64,000 nt of DNA from assembly GCF_023913515.1 (NCBI RefSeq), contig NZ_CP099392.1:328953-392952 (forward strand). Reading direction: 5' to 3'. The notes under the pieces were generated by a model. The model did no database searches. It was not told the origin of the DNA and was given only the letters and a program-made list of their open reading frames with translations. Shown piece after piece: positions 1-9,018 of this stretch (positions within the stretch are counted from its first letter, which is position 1; each line of letters starts with the position of its first letter). Both the position numbers and the translations under genes were made by a program. The DNA comes from Natronococcus sp. CG52. GTDB taxonomy: Archaea; Halobacteriota; Halobacteria; Halobacteriales; Natrialbaceae.

Positions 1-479
1 TCGTCGACGTAGAGAACTTCCTCCTCGCCGGAGTCCCAGCCGGGAACATTAAGGTAGAACCCCTCGTCGCTGCCCTCGTAGTCGTCGTCCGACTCGACGA
101 CGAGCGTTCCGGTCTCGGTCTCGTCGCCGACGGTGACGGTCCAGTCGTGTTCGCCCGGGCCGAGACTTCTGGGATCGAACGATTGTCGCGTGCTCGCGCT
201 ATCGTGGCCCTCGAGTTCGAACGTCTCGAGTTCCTCGTCGAAGTGCGCGACCTCGAGCGCGACCGGAACCGAGGTGGAGTCCAGACCGTGATTCGTCACC
301 GAGATCCGGAAGGATGTATGGCCCAGGTCTACGTGTGTCGAATCGTCCGCGTCGACGGTGAGTTCGAGGTCCACGTCATTCGTATCGTCCGCACCGACCG
401 TGCCGCTCGAGGCGATTACGCTACCGGTCAGGAGTGCTGCACTACTCGCCAGCACGGATCGTCGTTTTCGGCTTGGCAT
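1..479 (-). CDS. Secreted CARDB-like surface protein, C-terminus off window
   Basis: The minus strand reads open from an ATG at 479 to the window edge, about 159 codons, so the gene is cut at its C-terminus. The first 30 residues form an export signal with an RKRRS twin-arginine-like start, a hydrophobic stretch and an ASSGTVGA cleavage-type end. What follows is acidic and beta-rich, with alternating phrases such as FRISVTNHGLDS and SLGPGEHDWTVTVGD. These resemble CARDB/Ig-like adhesion modules of haloarchaeal surface proteins. The family call is from style, not from a diagnostic motif. No neighbour suggests a function. Confidence 0.6.
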   Translation of the reverse strand, partial: MPSRKRRSVLASSAALLTGSVIASSGTVGADDTNDVDLELTVDADDSTHVDLGHTSFRISVTNHGLDSTSVPVALEVAHFDEELETFELEGHDSASTRQSFDPRSLGPGEHDWTVTVGDETETGTLVVESDDDYEGSDEGFYLNVPGWDSGEEEVLYVD

Positions 480-897
480 GCGTTATTCAACGACAGTAAC
501 TAGTCATGTTGCTATACGGTCCTTAAGTGAAATTTCCGTCACGTCGAACGGTGCGACAGCGTCCCCGTTCGAGTCCGCCGGCAAAATACGGCAGCACGAT
601 CGAATGTCTCCGTTCGGAAGACGTACGGTTCCCGGCGACCGATTTCGGCGCTTCTCACTTAGCGCCGTTTTATGAGCGCGATCCGGAAGGCGAACGGTGT
701 CCGCTCCGGTACGCTCGTGATTAAGAGAGTGGATATTATGATTAATGGGATTAGATTACCAGTATATTAAACAGAATTTCTGCTCCGGTAGAGCGGACGT
801 TTCGGTAAACGGCCGTTTCGCTCGCCGGGACTCGTGCTCCAGGTGCTACCGTAGCGCCGGGTGGATTTCACGCTCCGAGAGGGGCGACCGCCGTTCG
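480..897. other. Intergenic, upstream of the first secreted protein
   Basis: No convincing gene is seen. The stretch 720-775 is AT-rich compared with its surroundings. The part nearest 480 must hold the promoter of the leftward secreted protein, but no TATA box stands at the usual leaderless spacing. Confidence 0.4.
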
Positions 898-2442
898 TCA
901 CTCCACGAGCGCGTCCGGATCCGAGTCGAACGAAAAGCGCTCGACGGCGGACGCATTACCGTCACCCGTCCAGAACTCGTCAGACTCGCACAGATCGCAG
1001 TTGTCCAGTTCGAGCGCGTCTATCGTCTCGCCAGCGCCGAGATCGATCCCGCCATTTAGTTCACACCGGGCGAACACGATCTCGTTCGGACTCTGTCGTA
1101 ACCGGACCACGCTGTCACTTCCCGACTCGATGTAACTCTCCGTGACCGTCGCACTGTCGCCGTCGTACGCCTCGAGGAACGCCCTCGAATTCGTCTCCCC
1201 GTCGTTGACGTAGCTAATTGACTCGAGGACGAGACGAGTCCGACGCGAGCACACAGCAGCACCGCGAATGCGTGCACCGGAGTCCTCCCGGATCGAGACG
1301 TTCAGGAACTTCGCAACAGCGTCGTCGTCGCCGCCGGAACCGACGCCGGCCCGGATCGCCCACTGGTCCGTCTCGTTTTCGATCGTCGTCCCGATCGCGG
1401 TGAACTGGCCCGAATCGCCCCACGTTCGGACGAGATCGTTGCGGCCGGTACGCGAGATAGCCTCGCCACCCAGGAACAGCGGTCCGTCGCCGTCGCTCGC
1501 GAGCAGCGTCCCGAACCCGCTGACCGCGTCGTCGTCCGCCGGCACGGGGAACTGCTCCGCGTCCGGATCCATGTCCCAGATTGACGTCGGCTCGATCGCG
1601 ATATCCCCCTTTCCGAGCCGAATGTTCGCTCGGCCGCAGTTCTCGGCTTGCGGCGAGACGAGGAGATTCGCCCCGTCGGGACTGTTCCGAATGTAGAACC
1701 CGTTGTCCCAGATCTCGCGGACGACGCAGTCGGTCCAGAGCTGCGTGCCGACGTGGGGCGGATCTGATGCGATGCCGATCGCGTGGCTGTTATCGTTGTC
1801 TCCGCTCCAGCGATCGCCGTCCGGAATCCGGATTCGCTCGTTGTATCCGAGTCCCTCGTTCGACGTGATACAGGACAGGTAGCAGTACTTGTCGCCGCGC
1901 TGCTCGTAGTGATCGCGCCGCCCCCGGAGAACGAGATTCGAGTTGTGGAGGTAGTCGTCGACGAAAAAGCGCCCGATACCGGCGTCGTAGCCGTTGAGGT
2001 CGATCTCGAGGTCTTCGAGAACACACGACGAGATGCCCTCGCCCCAGTCACCGACGGAGAACGCGGCGTCGAGATCGTCGTGATCGATCCGAAGTCGACC
2101 GCCGCCCGCGATGACGAGCGCGGCGTCGCCGGGAGCAACGTCGATTGGCGACTGAAGCCGATAAACGTCGCCGTCCAGATGGATCTCCGCGTCGAGATTC
2201 TCGAGGATCCACTCGCCGATGTCGCCGCCGCTGCCGTCTCCTGGATAGCCGTGCTCGCTGGCGACGACTCTGCTATCCGGCGTCGGCTCGGATCCGTCCT
2301 CGGAGAGATCGGCGATCGCGCTCTCGAGCGTCTCGATCTGGCTGGCGATCTCGTCGGTGCAATCGACCTCCGACCCGATTTCCTCGAGGTACCCCTCGAG
2401 TTCGTCGAGTCGATCGCTTCCCGATCGGTCAAGTGATCTCAT
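898..2442 (-). CDS. Beta-helix-like hypothetical protein
   Basis: 514 residues, very acidic, no signal peptide or membrane segment. Residues 1-50 are helical and heptad-like (SDRLDELEGYLEEIG, QIETLESAIADL), suggesting a short coiled coil. The remainder has the repeating short-strand pattern of right-handed parallel beta-helix proteins, with phrases such as CVLEDLEIDLNG, NSNLVLRG and DALELDNCDL spaced about 20-30 residues apart. Haloarchaea carry many such proteins near glycan or surface loci; some bind or cleave polysaccharide, but I see no catalytic motif. An AT-rich box lies near 2543-2552, about 100 bases before the start. Confidence 0.6.
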   Translation of the reverse strand: MRSLDRSGSDRLDELEGYLEEIGSEVDCTDEIASQIETLESAIADLSEDGSEPTPDSRVVASEHGYPGDGSGGDIGEWILENLDAEIHLDGDVYRLQSPIDVAPGDAALVIAGGGRLRIDHDDLDAAFSVGDWGEGISSCVLEDLEIDLNGYDAGIGRFFVDDYLHNSNLVLRGRRDHYEQRGDKYCYLSCITSNEGLGYNERIRIPDGDRWSGDNDNSHAIGIASDPPHVGTQLWTDCVVREIWDNGFYIRNSPDGANLLVSPQAENCGRANIRLGKGDIAIEPTSIWDMDPDAEQFPVPADDDAVSGFGTLLASDGDGPLFLGGEAISRTGRNDLVRTWGDSGQFTAIGTTIENETDQWAIRAGVGSGGDDDAVAKFLNVSIREDSGARIRGAAVCSRRTRLVLESISYVNDGETNSRAFLEAYDGDSATVTESYIESGSDSVVRLRQSPNEIVFARCELNGGIDLGAGETIDALELDNCDLCESDEFWTGDGNASAVERFSFDSDPDALVE

Positions 2443-2619
2443 ATGTGTACAGACAGCGGTTCACCAAATCACGCTACCAGTCGCTCTGCTCTCCTTTCGC
2501 GCGGTGATAGCGGTGCGTGTTCGTACCCTGGACGGTCGCGAATAATAAACTGGGAGCTTTCGTCCGACTGGAAAGCGCTGTGTGGTAGCTATTCGGAACG
2601 ACGGTGCCGGAGGTTCGAT

Positions 2620-3777
2620 CTAACTCGGCAATCGTCCCCTTCGCTCGAGGAAGAGGAGGACAACGATCGTGGCACCGAGGAAGAGCGCGGCACTGCTAAA
2701 CACCGAGTCGTAGGAGTAGCCGCGCTCGATGAACAGGCCGACGGCGGACGAACCGACCGCTTGCGTGAGCATCCACGTAGAACTGAACACGGCGTAGGCG
2801 CTGCCGCGTGCCGAATCCGGAAGCGTTCCGAGGAGGTACGTATCGATAGCCGGGAACAGGGCGTGGATGACGAAGCCGATGATCGTGGTGATTACGATCA
2901 GTGCAACCAGACCTTCCGCGATGGTCAAGAGAAGAATGCTCACGGAGAAGGCACCGACGATTCCGAGCAGATACGGGATTTGCGGAAATCTGTCCGCCAG
3001 ATCGCCGCCGAAGTAAAACGCGGGAACGCCAGCAGTGAAGACGATCGTGAGCATCGCTCCCGCCGCCCAGTCGGAGAGCCCTTTCGACTGCATGTACAGT
3101 TCGTAGAAGTTGAACAGGCCCTGCCAGACGAACGATGCTGCGCCGACGATTGCTAATCCCGTTACGATGAGACGCCACTCCGAAAGCGCGCCGGCCACGA
3201 AGCTTCGATCGTCCTGTCCCGCCGTCGGCATATCGGTCTTCCTCGCAACGAACCACGTATAGGCCGTTGTCACTGCTGCACCAACCGCGATCGCCCACAG
3301 CGAGAGTCGCCAGTCGACGAAGAGTGCGAGGACGACGAACGGGGCGGCAATCACCGCGGCAACCTGGCTGGCGGCCCCGTGGATCCCCAGGATCCGTCCG
3401 ACGCGCTCGGGATACAGTTCGCTCAGAAGCGGATTCGCCGAGACGAAGTACACTCCCGAGGCGATGCCCATGAGGAAGGCACCGACCATCAGGTGTCGAA
3501 CCGTCGTCGCCGTCGCAGCGATTCCGGAGGAGATGGAGAGAATCACTCCCGACGAGACCACGACGTGGTGTCTCGGAACTTTCGTGAGAATCCATCCGGT
3601 AGGCAATCTCGGAGCCGCACTCCCGACCCAGGCGAGTGTCACGATGAGTCCGGCGGTCGCCTCGCCGATTCCGAATTCGGCGATAAATACGCTCAAAAGC
3701 GGTGCGAAGACGATCCTGGCGAGGTTGACGAGAAAGACGAATCCGCAGAGGGAAGCGAAGAGTCGGGCACGGGTCAC
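2620..3777 (-). CDS. MFS transporter
   Basis: 385 residues with about twelve hydrophobic segments and the usual loop between segments 6 and 7 (near residues 180-200). The opening LCGFVFLVNLARIVFAP and the GGDLADRF loop fit the major facilitator superfamily. It should be a secondary transporter or efflux pump in the cytoplasmic membrane; the substrate cannot be read. It stands alone, facing away from the TRAM-domain gene. Length is normal and no frameshift is seen. Confidence 0.85.
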   Translation of the reverse strand: MTRARLFASLCGFVFLVNLARIVFAPLLSVFIAEFGIGEATAGLIVTLAWVGSAAPRLPTGWILTKVPRHHVVVSSGVILSISSGIAATATTVRHLMVGAFLMGIASGVYFVSANPLLSELYPERVGRILGIHGAASQVAAVIAAPFVVLALFVDWRLSLWAIAVGAAVTTAYTWFVARKTDMPTAGQDDRSFVAGALSEWRLIVTGLAIVGAASFVWQGLFNFYELYMQSKGLSDWAAGAMLTIVFTAGVPAFYFGGDLADRFPQIPYLLGIVGAFSVSILLLTIAEGLVALIVITTIIGFVIHALFPAIDTYLLGTLPDSARGSAYAVFSSTWMLTQAVGSSAVGLFIERGYSYDSVFSSAALFLGATIVVLLFLERRGRLPS

Positions 3778-4260
3778 GGTCAGTATTCCCAGTAAAACGT
3801 CTCAAACGTTCCGGAATCGGAACGGGTTCACACCGGTTGGGCGCTCACTCCGAGACGGGGCCCAGCGAGGATGACCAGACGACCGTGACTACCGAATCGA
3901 CGTTCGCAGTAGATCGGAACCGAAACGACCGGATCGTAGACCGCCTTTCGCGAGCGATTTGGCCGTGTATTCGTGTATAACATCCGCTGGTGGACGCTCT
4001 GGAGACGATTCTGATTTCGGTCCGCCCGTCGTGCGTGACACGCCGGATTTCCACTGAAACGCCGTTTTCCTCCGATCCAGTTAGCGCGATAACGACGTGA
4101 TCCGTTCCCAGACGAAGAAAGCGTATTCGGGGACGCTGATCGGGCATCGAGTGGCAAAGAAAGAGACAACGTCATCAGGGGTACACCCGTGGCTCTATTC
4201 GTTATCGGTTCCGCTGAACGCGGCGGCACGTTTTTACGAGTCAGTGGAGATAATTGCGGT
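3778..4260. other. Intergenic, no supported gene
   Basis: Between two divergent genes. A weak minus-strand frame of 100 codons (3845-4147) exists but has no family resemblance. The right end carries the promoter of the TRAM gene (box at 4231-4236). Confidence 0.4.
4231..4236 (+). promoter_or_regulatory. TATA-like box of TRAM gene
   Basis: TTTTTA centred about 27 bases before a GTG at 4261. This spacing is typical of haloarchaeal leaderless transcripts and is the reason for choosing the GTG start. Confidence 0.45.
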
Positions 4261-4587
4261 GTGGGACGCTACCAGCCAGGAATACACGACACGTTCATCA
4301 AATGTGACGCATCTCGGTGCGGAGCGAACAACGCCCCAGAGGGATCTGCAGAATACGATACCGACTGTTGGCGGTGCGGAGAGTCGTTGAGTGGAAAGCC
4401 TAAGCCGGGTGATGAGGTGACTGTCGACATCGTTGACGAGAAACCCGACGGAACGCTCGTCTGTAAGATGGATAACGGATTCGTTCTTTTTCTCGAGGAA
4501 GAGGTTTCGGCGATCCAGGCCACAGTTCGAGTCACCTCCGTTGACGAGACGTACGGACAAGCAGAAGTCGTCGAAACGGAATTATAG
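4261..4587 (+). CDS. Zinc-ribbon plus TRAM-domain protein
   Basis: 108 residues from GTG 4261. An upstream in-frame ATG at 4189 would add 24 residues that look non-conserved and lie upstream of the TATA box. Residues 15-39 hold two cysteine pairs (CDASRC and CWRC), a small zinc-binding knuckle. Residues 46-108 look like a TRAM domain, an OB-fold RNA-binding module: KPGDEVTVDIVDEKPDG, then a second strand set ending VETEL. Small TRAM proteins are abundant in haloarchaea and are thought to act as RNA chaperones. The zinc knuckle in front is a less common addition. No operon partner is evident; a broken methyltransferase follows. Confidence 0.7.
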   Translation: MGRYQPGIHDTFIKCDASRCGANNAPEGSAEYDTDCWRCGESLSGKPKPGDEVTVDIVDEKPDGTLVCKMDNGFVLFLEEEVSAIQATVRVTSVDETYGQAEVVETEL

Positions 4588-4676
4588 CCGCGTGGTTCTC
4601 GACGGCCGCGGTCTGTCGTTCATTCTCCACGGCCTGGTGTCTATCTGGAACGTCGCTTACCCTTTACTGTCGATCC

Positions 4677-5245
4677 GGTAGTTCGCCGGAGAAGTGGCGT
4701 GATCGCCGGATCGATACGTTGCCGAACGGGCGTGCACTCGACGTCGCAACTGGAACCGGTCGCAATGCCCTTTTCCTCGCCGATCACGGTTACGAGGTCG
4801 ATGCGGTCGACGTCGCAGACGAGGCCCTTGCAATCGCCCGTCAACGCGCCGAAGCGTGCGATGTCGACGTGAACTGGATCCGCGCCGATCTGGACGAGTT
4901 CGATACGGAACCCGGTGCGTACGGCGTGATCACGGTGAGTTTCTTCGTCGCCCTCGAGTATCTCCCCGAACTGAAGGATGCGCTCGCACCTGGCGGATCC
5001 TGGTTTACGAACACCATCTCCGCTCCGCCGATCCGATCGAAGTTGGCCCCTCGAACGATCGGTACAGGTATCGCTCGAACGATCTGCTCCGGACGTGTCT
5101 AGATCTAACGATTCTGCAGTACGAAGAACGGAGACGGACGGTCACCGACGGAACCGCTGCGGTCGTTACGCTGGTGGCGCGAAATTCTACCGGAGAGACA
5201 CAATCGTATCCAGATCTCACCGGGACGGAAGTTCGATCGCCCTGA
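4677..5245 (+). pseudogene. Broken SAM-dependent methyltransferase (TehB-like)
   Basis: The first frame gives the class I methyltransferase core: motif I RALDVATGTGRNALFLADHGY near 4725-4790, then DVNWIRADLDEFD and the motif IV-like VISFF-type strand. Near 4998 the frame is lost by one missing base: LAPGG continues in another frame as ILVYEHHLRSADP and runs to a stop at 5245. The 5' end is also defective. Only a TTG at 4719 can serve as start and the usual N-terminal 40 residues are absent, although EKWRDRRIDTLPNG is still recognisable upstream. Best read as a decaying gene rather than a read error, because two lesions are present. Confidence 0.75.
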
Positions 5246-5533
5246 CGCTCGCCGAATCGGGACCAGAGATGCCGATACGCTTCGCAGGTGGCTTCCCGAC
5301 GGAGAGACCGGCCTCGAGCACCGGGACCGACACTCGTCGCCGGCGAGTACTGCCTCACGATGCGGGTGGACCGCTTCCATAACTCGTGGGCAGCCGATCG
5401 AGCGTCAGAGAATGGATCGAACAGTTCGTACAGTACCGTAGCACACAGCGACCGCACCGTCACTCAACGGAAAACACAAGCGAAGGTCCTAAACTAGACG
5501 CCCCTATCAGCGAGTTAAACCCGGAAACGGCGG

Positions 5534-6631
5534 TTAGTTGTTCGTTTGGAGTGTCACGGTGTATATCACGTCGTGGTCGATTTCAATGTCTTCAGTCAGC
5601 GTCGGGTAGCCGTCCGCCTCCACGATAAGCGTGTACTCGCCGTTCTCGACGTCGAAGTCGGCTCTCCCTTGGCCATCGACGGCTTGCGTTTCGCTCCAAC
5701 CGCCGAAACCGCCTTCATCGACTTCGACGGTGGCATGATCGATCGGGTCTTCGTCGCCGTTCTGAACGATTACTCGCAGTATACTCGTCTCCTCGTCGCC
5801 GTCATCCTCCCCGTCTTCGCCATCGCCGTCAGTGTCATCCTGCTCATCGGATTCGTTACCCTCATCTTCGCCGGCGTCGCCCTCATCTTCATCGTCTTCC
5901 TCGTCAGCCCCCTCGTCTTCGTCATCGTCGTCGACGTCCTCCTGCTCGTCCTCGCTCTCGTCGGATCCATCCGTTTCATCCGTGTTATCGTCGTTCGGTT
6001 CGTCAGCCTCATCCTGCGCACCGGAGTCGTCCTGCTCGTCGGATTCATCCGGTTCATCGTCGTCAGCGTGAACGTCCGTGACCTCGAAATCGTACTCGAC
6101 GGTTCCCTCGCAGTTATCGAGTTCGAGCGAGTAGACCGTGTCGTCATCGCCCGGTCCGGGCCCCTCGACTCCGGTATCCGTGGTTGCGGAGAGTTCCGTT
6201 CCGTCCTCCCCGTAAATCCGGGCTTCCATGTCGATGGTCATCTCCGCATCGCTCGTGTTCTCGACCATCACGTGAACGTGACAGTGGTCGCTCGGCGGTT
6301 CGCTCGCCCAGGTGAAGGTGTGTCTCACGACCGCGAGATGATGTTCAGCGTCATCCGACAGCAGAATCGTTCCCGCGACCGACTCGTCTTCGTGCATCTT
6401 CTGCTCGTCGCTGTCGGTCTCGTCTTCGCCCCCAGTGTCGGAACCGTCGGTGTCCTCGGCGTCTGAATCGTCAGTGTTCTTAACGTCTGAATCGTCATCG
6501 TCCTCGAACTCCCGATCGGTTTCGTTCTCGCCCTCGCCATCCGAGTCGTCCTCGAGTGCGCCACACCCCGCAAGGACCGCTGAAAGTGATACCCCCGCAG
6601 CCGTACTGAATTCGCGACGATTTAGATCCAT
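5534..6631 (-). CDS. Tat lipoprotein, acidic linker, carboxypeptidase-regulatory-like tail
   Basis: 365 residues from the ATG at 6631; a longer frame upstream lacks any signal. The start has an RREFST twin-arginine motif and a lipobox LAGC (cysteine about residue 23), so it should be exported folded and lipid-anchored. An Asp/Glu-rich tract follows, then a beta domain near residues 85-195 that resembles FxLYD-type modules (HVHVMVENTSDAEM). A second, very long acidic low-complexity region of repeated DE/DD/DG precedes a C-terminal 75-residue domain (LRVIVQNGDEDPIDHATVEV, then YTLIVEADGYPTLTEDIEI) of the PEGA/carboxypeptidase-regulatory type. Function unknown; probably a cell-surface structural protein. 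Confidence 0.75.
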   Translation of the reverse strand: MDLNRREFSTAAGVSLSAVLAGCGALEDDSDGEGENETDREFEDDDDSDVKNTDDSDAEDTDGSDTGGEDETDSDEQKMHEDESVAGTILLSDDAEHHLAVVRHTFTWASEPPSDHCHVHVMVENTSDAEMTIDMEARIYGEDGTELSATTDTGVEGPGPGDDDTVYSLELDNCEGTVEYDFEVTDVHADDDEPDESDEQDDSGAQDEADEPNDDNTDETDGSDESEDEQEDVDDDDEDEGADEEDDEDEGDAGEDEGNESDEQDDTDGDGEDGEDDGDEETSILRVIVQNGDEDPIDHATVEVDEGGFGGWSETQAVDGQGRADFDVENGEYTLIVEADGYPTLTEDIEIDHDVIYTVTLQTNN

Positions 6632-7562
6632 GTGTCTCTCGTTCGTGGCCGCTCTCCGCCGATTCGATGCCGATACATGAGCGCTGGATAGACCGTTCTT
6701 CGTTCCACTATGTTTAGCGTATCGAATCGGTGTAGAACCTCTCAAAACGGCGTTATGACGAATTTTCACCGATGTTGATAGATAAAATATCAGTCGTTTC
6801 TCGAGGCGGCACGAGTCCAGGGACGACACCGCTGTCGCCGCTCGTTCCGGCTCAAATCCCCTGGTACCGTATCTGTTCGTCGGAGAGTATTACTGGAAGT
6901 TAGCAATCACTTTCTTCCGAACGGGTGTTACTATTTTACACTCGTTAGACCCATTCGATTGTGTGAGGATCTTGCCACTGGTCGTGCTGCGGGATTCGAA
7001 CGAGAGACGCTCGCCTCGCTGCTCGGAGATGGCGCGCGCTCGCACCGTCCGGTTCGGCGAGTGGATCAAGCGGGGACGAAAATTCGATTGCAGGCTGCCG
7101 GGCGTTTTCGGTGCACTCCACGGCGGACCGGTAAACTCGGTCGCGCGGGATTCTCCGTTCGCTCCGCGCGCCGTACTGTCGAATGTGATCGGTGCAAATA
7201 CTGGGCCAAAGGATTCTCTTAAGTCGTAATATGGTATTACACAACACGCGGGTATCACACCTGCACCAACAACCGATCGACGAGGAATCGAAATCTGGCC
7301 CGTTGTACCAAGCCAGCGTTCGCGGTTCCCCACCCGAGGCGGTGATCCCGATCCCGACAACGGCACCCGACTGTCGTGGTCGCCGCCCACCTCTGTAACT
7401 GCGGAGACGGTTCGGTTGCAACCGTTCGGCTTCTCATCCGTCCGTAACGGCCGTCTCCGATGAATTACGGCCGGAGAACGGGTCGTAACACGCCCTCGAT
7501 CACGCGGCTGGCAGTGAGAGCGAATCAGAACCCTTTCGGCCGAGTACGGTCGAGAGCGGGTC
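6632..7562. other. Long intergenic region with att-like and palindromic motifs
   Basis: About 930 bases without a supported gene; the long minus-strand frame here is a codon-bias shadow continuing under the MFS gene. The region has a stretch at 6980-7006 that reads on the minus strand like a tRNA 3' half, and a perfect palindrome at 7226-7240. It may be scar tissue of a past insertion. Confidence 0.4.
7226..7240. promoter_or_regulatory. Perfect palindrome GTAATA-TGG-TATTAC
   Basis: Six-base arms with a three-base centre in an AT-rich pocket. It looks like a regulator-binding site, but no gene starts within normal distance; the next start is over 300 bases away. Confidence 0.35.
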
Positions 7563-8768
7563 GTGTGTGCCGAGCGCTCGGAACGTCCCGACAGCCGTCG
7601 TAGCTGGGTAGTGGCGGTTGTCGGCGCCGTTGCGATGGTATTCACCTTCGGTACGCCGCTGTCGTACGGTATTTTCCGAGGTCCGTTCAGCGACGCGTTC
7701 AGCATCTCGCCGGTCGCCCTCTCCGGCGTGTTCGCCGGAATGCTCTTCACGTTCTTTATCGGGTCCGGACTCGTCGGCGTCTTCGGCGCGCGGTTCCGGT
7801 CTCGAGCAGTACTCGTCGTCTGTTCGCTCGCAGCGGCTGTTCTGGCACCTTCGCTGTACGTTACGCGGTCGGTCGTCGGGCTGGCCGTCGTGTTCGCCGT
7901 CCTCGGGCTCGCACTGGGAACGGCCTTCGTTCTCATCGCGTCGGTCGTCCCGCGCTGGTTCGAGGCCCGGCGCGGCGCTGCAACGGGCCTCATCTTCGTC
8001 GGCAACGGGCTCGGCCTGTTCGTGCTTCCGCCCGTCTGGCAACTTGCCCTCGCGGAGCTAGGCGTGCGCCGCGGCTTCCTCGTCATCGTGTCGGTGACCG
8101 CGCTCGCGTTTTTCCTCGCAGGCCTCGTCTGTCGACGACCGCGATGGGCCGAGCAGTCGACCGCGACCGCCGGTGAACTGCTCGAGTGGCTCACCCGCCT
8201 GGGCGGGACGCGAACCTTTCAGCTGCTGTTCGTGGGGATGGCGCTCTCCTTCGCGTGGTACCAGTTGCTCGCCGCCTACGCCGTCGATCTGTTCGCCCAC
8301 CGCGGACTGACGGAGGCCGGTGCTTCGGCCGCGTTCGGTCTGATCGGTGGCGTCAGCATCATCTCGCGGATCGGTGGCGGCTATCTCGCCGACGTCGTGG
8401 GCTCGCGACGAGCGTTTCTCGCGTCGCTCGTCTGCGCGGCTATCGGCGTTTCCCTGCTGTTCGCCTCTACCGTTCCGGCGATGCCGATCGCGATTTTCTT
8501 GATCGGACTCGGACTGGGCGGCTCGGCGACGCTGTACATCCCGCTGCTCATGACCGTCTACTCGCCCGAGAACGACACCGCCATCGTCGGCGTGTTCAAC
8601 ATCGCCATCGGCATCACCGCGTTGGCGATGCCGCCGCTAGGAACGGTGAGCGTCGCTTACACGGGAGGGTTTACGATCGCCATCCTCCTGACGTTCGCTG
8701 CCGTCGTCGTCGGAATGTGGACCGTTGCTGCCGGAACCGCGGAGCCGGACGCGGCTCCTCGAGTGTGA
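7563..8768 (+). CDS. MFS transporter, monocarboxylate/oxalate-formate antiporter type
   Basis: 401 residues from a GTG start, with twelve predicted membrane segments. Residues 16-60 (VAVVGAVAMVFTFGTPLSYGIFRGPF) and the following PRWFEARRGAATG loop are characteristic of the monocarboxylate-porter/OFA branch of the MFS. The family moves small organic acids across the cytoplasmic membrane; the actual substrate cannot be assigned. A second MFS gene follows after 250 bases in the same direction, but the gap makes a shared transcript uncertain. Length and frame are intact. Confidence 0.85.
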   Translation: MCAERSERPDSRRSWVVAVVGAVAMVFTFGTPLSYGIFRGPFSDAFSISPVALSGVFAGMLFTFFIGSGLVGVFGARFRSRAVLVVCSLAAAVLAPSLYVTRSVVGLAVVFAVLGLALGTAFVLIASVVPRWFEARRGAATGLIFVGNGLGLFVLPPVWQLALAELGVRRGFLVIVSVTALAFFLAGLVCRRPRWAEQSTATAGELLEWLTRLGGTRTFQLLFVGMALSFAWYQLLAAYAVDLFAHRGLTEAGASAAFGLIGGVSIISRIGGGYLADVVGSRRAFLASLVCAAIGVSLLFASTVPAMPIAIFLIGLGLGGSATLYIPLLMTVYSPENDTAIVGVFNIAIGITALAMPPLGTVSVAYTGGFTIAILLTFAAVVVGMWTVAAGTAEPDAAPRV

Positions 8769-9018
8769 CTACCCTCGACGATTATTTCGTCTCGACGATC
8801 CGGACGAACGCGGTGATGACCGTTAGCTCGTGGCATCCTCTTCGAGCGAACGGAGGGACCGATCTCTCGAGAGGCGCGGGTTACCCGTCGCCCGTATCTC
8901 CGGGGGGTCGTTTCGGAGCTGACGGATCGCCGCGCGTCTAAAGCCGCGGGGGTCGTCCCCGTCGACCGGACGGTTTACTATCACAACACTTACTCACTAA
9001 CCTCGAGAACGAGCGGGC

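Noticed and set aside
3845..4147. 100-codon minus-strand frame as a small gene
   Set aside because: Some plausible strands at the start, but no family, promoter or ribosome site supports it.
5288..5497. Frame after the broken methyltransferase as a continuation or small gene
   Set aside because: No similarity to the methyltransferase tail and no start signal.
6890..8194. 434-codon open frame on the minus strand
   Set aside because: It runs antisense to the MFS gene, is rich in Arg/Ser/Thr and lacks any domain; a codon-bias shadow.
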